Shown here: piece after piece, positions 1 to 4,922 of the stretch
Layout: each line of letters opens with the position of its first letter
Position numbering within the stretch: position 1 is the stretch's first letter
Notes under the pieces: generated by a model
What the model was told of the DNA's origin: nothing
The model's database searches: none
Seen by the model: the letters and a program-made list of their open reading frames with translations, nothing else
NCBI GenBank assembly: GCA_040755035.1
Contig: JBFMBU010000202.1
Span: 1 to 5,261, forward strand
DNA length: 5,261 nt
Reading direction: 5' to 3'
Source of the DNA: RBG-13-43-22 sp040755035
GTDB lineage: Bacteria; Desulfobacterota; RBG-13-43-22
Program-made: the position numbers and the translations under genes

Positions 1-55
1 ATCGACCTCCCGGCCAGTCCAGCAAAGTTTGATTCGAGGCAGGGCATACACCCCC

Positions 56-81
56 GGCTTCCGGCAGGAAGCCTCCTTTTT
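56..81 (+). terminator. Terminator-like hairpin with T-tract, plus strand
   Basis: A perfect 7-bp stem (GGCTTCC at 56-62, GGAAGCC at 67-73) closes a four-base GGCA loop and is followed by TCCTTTTT. This is the shape of an intrinsic terminator for a transcript entering from the left edge on the plus strand. One plus-strand frame stops at 30-32, just before it, which would suit a convergent gene ending there, but only ten codons are visible and none is recognisable. Read on the minus strand there is no T-tract after the stem, so it is not a good terminator for the minus-strand operon. Confidence 0.45.
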
Positions 82-82
82 G

Positions 83-99
83 GATCGGCGAAGCCGATC
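83..99. repeat. Short perfect palindrome (7-bp stem, 3-base loop)
   Basis: GATCGGC (83-89) and GCCGATC (93-99) are exact inverted copies separated by GAA. It lies directly after the terminator-like hairpin and has no T-tract of its own. It could be a second hairpin of a tandem terminator, a dispersed palindromic repeat unit, or a protein site; the sequence alone does not decide. Confidence 0.4.
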
Positions 100-142
100 G
101 GCCTGTTTCCAGCACTGGTGAAGGCCTTCTTCTGATTTAGTT

Positions 143-161
143 AAAAAATTTGCCCGGCAAA
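143..161 (-). terminator. Weak candidate terminator of the HDOD-sir2-GNAT operon
   Basis: On the minus strand, about 90 bases after the acetyltransferase stop codon, TTTGC and GCAAA flank a three-base loop and are followed at once by TTTTTT (plus-strand A-run 143-148). The position after the last gene of the operon and the U-run fit a rho-independent terminator. The stem is short and has only two G-C pairs, so it may be too weak to act alone. Confidence 0.35.
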
Positions 162-247
162 GAAGCTTCCAGGTTTGGGGTGGACAATCCCCAGAAAAGA
201 CCCCCATGATCCTCTTATGTCTATATTATTTTGAGACCATTGATAAC

Positions 248-733
248 TTACAGGAACCGTTGCATATAGACGACGTCGAAAACCTGACCCTGTTTTTCCC
301 CGACCTTTTGCAACCTTCCGCATTCCTTAAAACCGTTCTTTTGATGGAAACGAAGGCTTCCCGGATTCAAGGAAGAAATACTGGCCAGGATGGAGGACAG
401 CCCTTGGTCTTTTCCCTTTTCCAACAGGTAACTGAGCATCTTTTCGCCTATACCCCTGCCTGTCCATTCCGGGGCAATAAAATAGGAAATTTCGGCGGTC
501 CTGGAAAAAACCGGAAAGGGATGATAGGGCCGGAGCATACCGAAACCGATCACCCCTGCAGCGGGCTCTTTTACGCTCAGGGTCGGATAACCTTCTCCGG
601 CCTTTAAGAGCAGATCAAAAAAGTCATAGGAGACCTTCTGCTCCGGATAGGCGGCAAAACTGTTTTCGATATAATAATTAAATAGATCTATAACCGGGAT
701 GCGGTCCGTTATGGTCAGGGGATCAAAGTGCAA
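248..733 (-). CDS. GNAT-family N-acetyltransferase, phosphinothricin-acetyltransferase-like
   Basis: A 161-residue protein expected to transfer an acetyl group from acetyl-CoA to an amine in the cytoplasm. The acetyl-CoA pyrophosphate-binding loop (motif A) is visible as PEWTGRGIGEKML at 88-100, preceded by the central strand EISYFIAP (81-88). The C-terminal part, with N123-P-x-S126, FHQKNGF at 129-135, VGEKQGQ at 144-150 and DVVYMQRF at 153-160, follows the layout of the bar/pat subgroup, although the family's usual Trp after G-K-x-G-x is Val here. Length is close to the usual 160-180. The start is TTG (731-733): it follows AAGGGG at 742-747 by eight bases, the reading frame closes upstream at 758-760, and no ATG lies in the N-terminal region. 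It starts five bases after the sir2 stop, so it is almost certainly co-transcribed and perhaps translationally coupled. Substrate is unknown: phosphinothricin-like compounds, amino-acid analogues or protein amines are all possible. Confidence 0.88.
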   Translation of the reverse strand: MHFDPLTITDRIPVIDLFNYYIENSFAAYPEQKVSYDFFDLLLKAGEGYPTLSVKEPAAGVIGFGMLRPYHPFPVFSRTAEISYFIAPEWTGRGIGEKMLSYLLEKGKDQGLSSILASISSLNPGSLRFHQKNGFKECGRLQKVGEKQGQVFDVVYMQRFL

Positions 734-738
734 AACCG

Positions 739-1542
739 TTACCCCTTTTTCTTTTTTTTAATTTCTTCCACCAGCTTAGGCAGGATGGTCCCGGTTTTAC
801 CCTGGATCAGGAAATCGGAGATGCCTTCCTCGGTCAAGGGGGTGGGTTCGGCATTGACTTCGATAATGGCGGTCTTTTTCCCCATCCCCCGCTGTCGGGC
901 TATCCGGGGCAGGTAGGCAAAGGGATAAACCACGGCTGAGGTCCCACAGATCAGCATCAGGTCGCATTGTTCGGCCTCTCTCTGGCTTTCTCCGGCCACG
1001 TCGGAGGGAATGGCCTCATGGAAATGGACCACGTCCGATTTCAGCACCCCGTTGCAGCGCCGGCAGAGAGGCGGCAGGCGATCCTCCTTCAGCATTTTTT
1101 CCAGGTCGTACTCCTTCGGATCATAACGGGTGTCGCAGGAGGCGCAGCGGAGCAGGGAGATATTCCCGTGATAATCGAGGACCTTTCGGCTGCCGGCTTT
1201 CTGGTGGAGATTATCGATGTTCTGGGTGACCACACATTTCAAGAGGCCTATTTTTTCCAGTTCAGCCAGGGCCAGGTGACCGGGATTGGGGGCGGCGTTG
1301 ACCAGGTCTCCCAAAAGGGAGGCCCCGGACATCCGGTCGATCCAGTATTCTTTGGGATTTTGTTGAAACCGGGCGTAACTCTGATAGGCTTTTCTTTCGG
1401 CCTCGGGGTTTTTGGTCCAGAGACCATCCGGCCCTCGGAAATCTTTTATCCCCGATTCGGTGGAAATACCGGCCCCGCTGAGGGCCACGGCATGGGAACT
1501 TTTTACTATCAGATCGGCTGCTCGCTGAATCAATTCTTCCAT
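739..1542 (-). CDS. Sir2-family NAD-dependent protein deacylase (sirtuin)
   Basis: A 267-residue cytoplasmic sirtuin that should remove acetyl (or other acyl) groups from lysines, using NAD+ and releasing nicotinamide and O-acyl-ADP-ribose. Motifs in order: NAD-binding GAGIST at 23-28, DFRG at 34-37, TQNID at 106-110, catalytic His125 in YHGN, a zinc site of four cysteines (Cys133, Cys136, Cys160, Cys163), GTSAVVYP at 200-207 and the adenine-side VNAEPT at 229-234. Length is normal for a bacterial single-domain sirtuin. The substrate-binding FGExL/P loop reads FHEAIP (174-179), with His replacing the usual Gly. No clear Tyr-x-x-Arg desuccinylase pair is seen: the matching region reads NPKEYWIDR. 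The ATG start has AAGGAG (1551-1556) eight bases upstream. The gene begins 24 bases after the HDOD gene and ends five bases before the acetyltransferase. The C-terminus is a Lys run encoded by an A-rich tract. It could be annotated cobB or npdA by family; orthology cannot be fixed here. Confidence 0.95.
   Translation of the reverse strand: MEELIQRAADLIVKSSHAVALSGAGISTESGIKDFRGPDGLWTKNPEAERKAYQSYARFQQNPKEYWIDRMSGASLLGDLVNAAPNPGHLALAELEKIGLLKCVVTQNIDNLHQKAGSRKVLDYHGNISLLRCASCDTRYDPKEYDLEKMLKEDRLPPLCRRCNGVLKSDVVHFHEAIPSDVAGESQREAEQCDLMLICGTSAVVYPFAYLPRIARQRGMGKKTAIIEVNAEPTPLTEEGISDFLIQGKTGTILPKLVEEIKKKKKG
742..747 (-). promoter_or_regulatory. Ribosome binding site deciding the TTG start of the acetyltransferase
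   Basis: AAGGGG on the minus strand lies eight bases before the TTG at 731-733 and inside the last codons of sir2. AGGGG (742-746) can also pair with CCCCT just inside the acetyltransferase gene (plus-strand AGGGG 717-721), a 5-bp stem that would hide the site and could make initiation depend on ribosomes finishing sir2. The pairing is inferred. Confidence 0.45.
751..757 (-). other. A AAA AAG slippery heptamer at the sir2/GNAT junction
   Basis: The sir2 coding strand contains an A8G run (751-759). In the sir2 frame its last seven bases read A AAA AAG, the same heptamer used for -1 frameshifting in E. coli dnaX. A -1 shift here leaves the sir2 frame three codons before its stop and continues through GAA AAA GGG GTA ACG GTT into the TTG codon and all of the acetyltransferase, giving a Sir2-GNAT fusion. 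A purine-rich stretch (GGAAG at 765-769) lies seven bases upstream and a weak 5-bp stem is possible downstream. The phase is seen in the sequence; function is unproven, and a plain Lys-rich tail is the simpler reading. Confidence 0.35.
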
Positions 1543-1566
1543 TTTCTTTGCTCCTTTGCTCCCGGA

Positions 1567-2823
1567 TTATTTCTCCTTGGGCCGGGTTGTTGATGACGCC
1601 GCCCCTTTGTCGGTGATATTCATCATGTCGTTAAGAACCTGTTCCAAACGCTGGGACTCTTTGACGATCAATTCGGCGTATTTGACCACATCGACCTGTT
1701 CCTGACCTTTTTTGACCATGCGCTGGGCGAATCCGCCGATGGCGGTTAAGGGATTGCGAATCTCATGGGCCATGGCCTCCAGGGCTGTTTCCAGATCCTT
1801 TCTTTGGGCCGTTGAAAGGTCCGCGGCCGAGGGCTGAGCGGCCAGGTTCCGGGCTGAGATCAATCCGGAAAATTTCCCCAAATTTTCTTCCAGCGATCCG
1901 TTGATCTTGGCCAGGACCCGTCCGGCCTTTTCCATAACCTCCATCCGGTCCTGTTCCGGGTTTATCTGCAGACGGAGTTCCCTGGCCATTTCCTCTACCC
2001 GGAAAAAGGCCTGGGAGAGGATGTCACTGACCCGGTCCATGCCGGTCTTCAACCATCCGGAGATTTGTTTCAAAAGGGTGAAATCCTCTTCTCCCCCGCC
2101 GAAAAAAAGCTGGGTGCAGACCCGGGCGATTTCCACGATTTTGGGAAAATCCGCTGACTGTTCCAATAGGGCCGTTAGACCGAAATTGTTCTGGATTTCA
2201 ATGAAAGGGTCGGGAAAATTCCAATGCCTGAGGGTCAGAGCCCCTAATTCACGATGGTTGACGCCGAGGTGCTCTTCTTCCCAGTGCAGGATTTCTTCCA
2301 GGGGAAGGTCCCCGCCGGGAAAAGAATCTTTAAGCTCCTCCGGACACAAGTGAAAGGCTAAGGGCAGACCGATTTCTAAAATCAGGCCGGCGGTAAAAAC
2401 CTCTTCATGATCCAGAAGGTTGGTCAGATAAGAGCCCTTAACCAGATCCTGGGCGATGATGGCCCGATAAAGAGAGGTCTTCCAAAAATAGTCATAGTCC
2501 ATACCGTTGATCTTGCCTAAGGGAAAGGTGTCTTTTAAGGAAATGTTTAAAGCCATCATCCGAATTTTGTCGAATCCGGCCACCATCACCGCATAAGAGA
2601 TGGCGGTAATCGGTTCCCGGTGGGCATAAAAGGCACTATTGACGATTTTCAAAAGCCTGGCCGTCAGACCAGGGTCCTGCTCGATGATGCGGGTCAGGTC
2701 CAAAATGGAACTGTGTTCGTCGGCTGCCAGCCCGATCAACTGAACCGTCAAAGGAGAAAGGGAAGGCAAATAATCACTGGCGGCGATTTCATCCAGGAGA
2801 CGTTGTTTTTCGGCTGTGTTCAT
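1567..2823 (-). CDS. HDOD-domain signalling protein with C-terminal HisKA domain lacking an ATPase domain
   Basis: A 418-residue soluble regulator. Residues about 15-215 form an HDOD domain: LPSLSPLTVQL at 19-29, the IIEQDPGLTARLLKIVNS segment at 46-63 and a following helical bundle. The region usually resembling LLHDIG reads LILEIG (147-152), so metal-dependent phosphohydrolase activity is not expected; HDOD domains are mostly non-catalytic scaffolds linked to c-di-GMP, stress and chemotaxis signalling. Residues about 270-350 are a charged helical linker. Residues about 341-403 are a histidine-kinase dimerisation/phosphoacceptor domain with H-box MAHEIRNPLTAIGGFAQR (351-368, His353) and a second helix ending LEQVLNDMMNI. 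The protein stops about 15 residues later, with no N, G1, F or G2 boxes of a HATPase domain, and the sir2 ribosome site follows at once, so none is hidden by a simple frameshift. The ATG has TCCTT (plus strand 2832-2836, AAGGA in the mRNA) eight bases upstream. First gene of the three-gene operon. Confidence 0.88.
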   Translation of the reverse strand: MNTAEKQRLLDEIAASDYLPSLSPLTVQLIGLAADEHSSILDLTRIIEQDPGLTARLLKIVNSAFYAHREPITAISYAVMVAGFDKIRMMALNISLKDTFPLGKINGMDYDYFWKTSLYRAIIAQDLVKGSYLTNLLDHEEVFTAGLILEIGLPLAFHLCPEELKDSFPGGDLPLEEILHWEEEHLGVNHRELGALTLRHWNFPDPFIEIQNNFGLTALLEQSADFPKIVEIARVCTQLFFGGGEEDFTLLKQISGWLKTGMDRVSDILSQAFFRVEEMARELRLQINPEQDRMEVMEKAGRVLAKINGSLEENLGKFSGLISARNLAAQPSAADLSTAQRKDLETALEAMAHEIRNPLTAIGGFAQRMVKKGQEQVDVVKYAELIVKESQRLEQVLNDMMNITDKGAASSTTRPKEK

Positions 2824-2846
2824 AGTTATTTTCCTTCATAGGCCCT

Positions 2847-2903
2847 ACCCGGACCAGCCGGAACCAACATTGGAAATCCGAAAATATCTCATTCGGTCCG
2901 GGT
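2847..2903 (-). promoter_or_regulatory. 9-bp inverted repeat in the HDOD gene leader
   Basis: ACCCGGACC at 2847-2855 is the exact inverse of GGTCCGGGT at 2895-2903, with a 39-base interval. On the operon transcript the structure would end about ten bases before the AAGGA ribosome site of the HDOD gene, so it could act as a leader hairpin; as DNA it could be a spaced regulator site. There is no U-run after it, so a terminator is unlikely. Further GTCCGG/CCGGA(A)C copies nearby (2858-2863 and 2930-2935) offer competing pairings. Confidence 0.35.
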
Positions 2904-3048
2904 TAAATTTCCGTTTCAAAATAAATACTGTCCGGTTGGCGTGGGGTTCTATTTTTAAGTCACCAATATTCTGAGAAATGGGTTGCCCGGATATCTGGGG
3001 GATTCACGAACCTCCCCAAAACCCTCACCTGAATGCTTCCTCTTAAAT

Positions 3049-3076
3049 TTTATATGAAATCAGGTTCAAAAGCCAA
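3049..3076 (-). promoter_or_regulatory. Candidate sigma70-like promoter for the HDOD-sir2-GNAT operon
   Basis: On the minus strand TTGGCT (3071-3076) and TATAAA (3049-3054) are separated by 16 bases, a four-of-six and five-of-six match to the housekeeping consensus, with AT-rich sequence around the -10. It lies just after the rmuC stop and about 225 bases upstream of the HDOD start, leaving a long leader that contains a 9-bp inverted repeat. The rest of the 282-base gap (2824-3105) shows no gene; a near-palindrome CCCGGATATCTGGG at 2986-2999 is the only other structured element I noticed. Prediction by eye only. Confidence 0.3.
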
Positions 3077-3105
3077 GAAATTTCTGGGCTGCTCTTGAAG
3101 AGATT

Positions 3106-4671
3106 TTATTCCTCCTCTGGAACCGGGTCCTCCTCCGCTTCTATTTCGGGAAAAAATTCCCGGGACTGAAATCGCCGGGCCTTTTTTTCCAAGGAAGTCA
3201 GGGCCGGGACCTGGGCCTTGGAACTGATTCCCAGCTCCTTGAAACGGCGGGCGGCGGGCAGGATGCGGCTCTCCAGGGAGCCGACCACTTCGTTATAAGC
3301 AGTGAGGGACTTATCCAGATGGCGTCCCAGGTCGGCAAAATGTCCGCCGAATTTGACCAGCCTTTCAAAAAGGGTTTTCCCCAATTCGCTGATGGCCTGG
3401 GCATTTTCAGCCAGGGCCTCCTGGCGCCAGCCGTAAGCCACGGCCCGGAGCAGGGTGATCAAGGTGGTGGGGGTGGAGAGGATGACCCTGCGGTTCACTC
3501 CTTCCTCGATCAGATAGGGATTCTGTTCCAAAGCGGCGCTGAAAAAGTTTTCCCCCGGCAGAAAGAGAATGACGAATTCAGGGGCTTCGGAGAACTGGTC
3601 CCAATACTCCTTGCCGGCAAGTTTTTTCAGGTGCGATTGGATCAGGCGGGCATGGTCGCGGAGACGGTTCTTGCGTTCCTCTTCCGTGGGGGAGTCCAGG
3701 GAATCGAGATAGGATTGCAGGGGGGCCTTGGAATCGACCACCACCAGTTTCTGATTGGGAAGACGGACCACCATGTCCGGGCGCAGTTTGCCGCCTTCCC
3801 CTTCCACGGACTCCTGTTCATAAAAATCGCAATGCTCGCTCATGCCGGCCAGTTCGGCCACCCGTTTGAGGGTGATTTCTCCCCAGCGGCCCCTAACCTG
3901 AGGGGAGCGCAAGGCCTGGACCAGATTGCTGGTTTCCTTTTGCAATTGTTTTTCAGCCACGGCCATGGATTCCAGGTATTGGCTCAGGCTCCCATAGGCC
4001 TGTTGACGAGCGGTTTCCATGGCCTGGACCTGCTGGGTGTATTTTTCCAGGGTTTCTTTCAGGGGGAGGACAGCCCCTTCAACGGCCTTTTGCCGTTGCT
4101 CCAAATCGGTTTTGGCCTGGGATTGATATTTTTCCAAAGTGGTCCGGGCCAGATCCAGGAACTGTTGATTGTTGCTGGCCAGGCACTGGGCCGAGAGGGC
4201 TTTGAAGGCGTCTTCCATTTTCGTTGCGGCTTCATCGAGGAGACGGATTTTTTCCTCCATTACCTGACGTTCTTTATGGAGCAGGGTTTCCAGCTCGGTC
4301 TCATTCTGTTTCAAGCGAATGATTTCCTCCCTGGAATTTTTCAATTCCGTTTCCTGTTCCTGGAGCCGTATCCGGAGCTCACCGATCTGTTCCGTTTCTT
4401 TTTGGGCCGAAGCCCTTTCCCGGCTTTCTTCCAGGAGGGATTGACGCAGTCGATCCAGTTCCTCTTCTTTTTCCCGGTTTTCCCGGGAAAGGGTCTGCAC
4501 TTCCAGGTCCCGGCCTTTGAGGCGTTCTTCCATGGCCGCCGCTTCCGATTGCAGGGGGCGGAGACTTTCAGAAATACGTCGGTCGGTTAGGAGGCGTAAA
4601 AAGACCCCAACCAGTACGGCGCCGATGACAAGACCGGCGAGAAGGAAAAGCAATGAATTAGCGTCAATCAA
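3106..4671 (-). CDS. rmuC: DNA recombination protein RmuC
   Basis: A 521-residue RmuC-family protein. In E. coli RmuC limits recombination at inverted repeats and is predicted to be a nuclease; its precise reaction is not settled. Residues 7-28 form a hydrophobic N-terminal membrane anchor (LLFLLAGLVIGAVLVGVFL). Residues about 35-245 are a long Glu/Lys/Gln-rich coiled coil. The RmuC domain follows (about 250-480): RSPQVRGRWGE at 255-265, LRPDMVVRLP at 296-305 and VVVDSKAPL at 310-318, giving the predicted PD-(D/E)xK residues Asp299, Asp313 and Lys315, then LPGENFFSAAL at 371-381 and STPTTLITLLRAVAYGW at 399-415. The tail is acidic (EAEEDPVPEEE). Length is typical. The start is TTG (4669-4671), chosen because AAGGAG lies six bases upstream and because it includes the membrane anchor; the next Met (residue 47) would remove it. 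It lies 251 bases after uvrB, beyond a repeat array and a T-run, so it may have its own promoter. Confidence 0.95.
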   Translation of the reverse strand: MIDANSLLFLLAGLVIGAVLVGVFLRLLTDRRISESLRPLQSEAAAMEERLKGRDLEVQTLSRENREKEEELDRLRQSLLEESRERASAQKETEQIGELRIRLQEQETELKNSREEIIRLKQNETELETLLHKERQVMEEKIRLLDEAATKMEDAFKALSAQCLASNNQQFLDLARTTLEKYQSQAKTDLEQRQKAVEGAVLPLKETLEKYTQQVQAMETARQQAYGSLSQYLESMAVAEKQLQKETSNLVQALRSPQVRGRWGEITLKRVAELAGMSEHCDFYEQESVEGEGGKLRPDMVVRLPNQKLVVVDSKAPLQSYLDSLDSPTEEERKNRLRDHARLIQSHLKKLAGKEYWDQFSEAPEFVILFLPGENFFSAALEQNPYLIEEGVNRRVILSTPTTLITLLRAVAYGWRQEALAENAQAISELGKTLFERLVKFGGHFADLGRHLDKSLTAYNEVVGSLESRILPAARRFKELGISSKAQVPALTSLEKKARRFQSREFFPEIEAEEDPVPEEE

Positions 4672-4677
4672 AACGGT

Positions 4678-4683
4678 CTCCTT
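4678..4683 (-). promoter_or_regulatory. rmuC: Ribosome binding site deciding the TTG start of rmuC
   Basis: AAGGAG on the minus strand lies six bases before the TTG at 4669-4671. It follows directly after a T8A4 stretch. It is the strongest Shine-Dalgarno match near the gene and supports the start that keeps the N-terminal membrane segment. Confidence 0.65.
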
Positions 4684-4685
4684 TT

Positions 4686-4913
4686 AAAAAAAACGTTTCT
4701 CGTATCTCGGGACTCGTTGTTCGTATCTCGTATCATGGAGTCAGGTTTAAGGTCCAAGGGTTAAGGTTTTCGACGAACGCCGAACGACGAACTCTGAACT
4801 TCTTTTCTCTATCCCGTTAGTCGTGTTCCCAAGGTTACGTTTTTTGCCCTTGCCCTCTGCTCTATGCCCCTGACCTTACGGTTTTCACGAGCTACGAGCC
4901 CCGAGATACGAGT
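4686..4913 (-). terminator. Large-loop hairpin plus U8 run after uvrB (possible terminator)
   Basis: On the uvrB-sense RNA the segment from plus coordinates 4894-4913 pairs with 4698-4717: 19 consecutive pairs with one G-U wobble and only the outermost position unpaired. The 3' arm ends four bases before eight T (4686-4693). Read on the plus strand the wobble becomes an A-C mismatch, so pairing favours the minus-strand transcript. The 176-base interval between the arms is far longer than in ordinary intrinsic terminators, so the hairpin would have to form after the whole array is transcribed, or be helped by inner pairing such as GTCAGG (4740-4745) with CCTGAC (4869-4874). A structural spacer or mobile-element end is the alternative. 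Confidence 0.35.
4696..4912. repeat. Degenerate heptanucleotide repeat array, about 31 units
   Basis: The uvrB-rmuC spacer can be cut into 7-base units from 4696 with no phase loss. Clear blocks are: NNNCTCG-type units at 4696-4730 (for example TATCTCG twice, at 4703 and 4724); NNNNAAG units at 4745-4765; NNGAACG or NNGAACT units at 4773-4800; NTGCYCY units at 4850-4870; and NNNCGAG units at 4885-4912. Units between 4801 and 4849 are weak. The first and last blocks begin exactly 27 units (189 bases) apart, and they are inverse in sequence (CTCG versus CGAG). A seven-base period cannot keep a protein frame, so this is not coding. It resembles the short tandemly repeated heptanucleotides known in cyanobacterial spacers in form, not in sequence. 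Confidence 0.75.
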
Positions 4914-4922
4914 CCCGGTTTA

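Noticed and set aside
1..138. Open plus-strand frame from the left edge to a stop at 136-138
   Set aside because: It reads through the terminator-like hairpin and the palindrome, has no recognisable motif, and 45 open codons at an edge are not meaningful.
141..323. A 60-codon minus-strand frame overlapping the end of the acetyltransferase
   Set aside because: It overlaps conserved C-terminal GNAT codons in another frame, has no convincing ribosome site and a basic, low-information sequence typical of a shadow frame.
967..1593. A 208-codon open frame on the plus strand opposite sir2
   Set aside because: It is the complement of a well-conserved sirtuin gene with all motifs intact; no family features are visible in the antisense product.
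3092..3102. CTCTTGAAGAG palindrome just after rmuC as a terminator
   Set aside because: The usable stem is very short with a tight centre and no U-run follows on the minus strand.
3319..4590. A 423-codon open frame on the plus strand opposite rmuC
   Set aside because: It lies wholly antisense to a clear RmuC, is Phe/Gly/Gln-rich in the way reverse frames of Glu/Leu/Lys-rich coiled coils are, and shows no known motif.
4696..4912. CRISPR array
   Set aside because: The repeats are 7-base degenerate units without 20-40 base repeats and spacers, and there are no cas genes.
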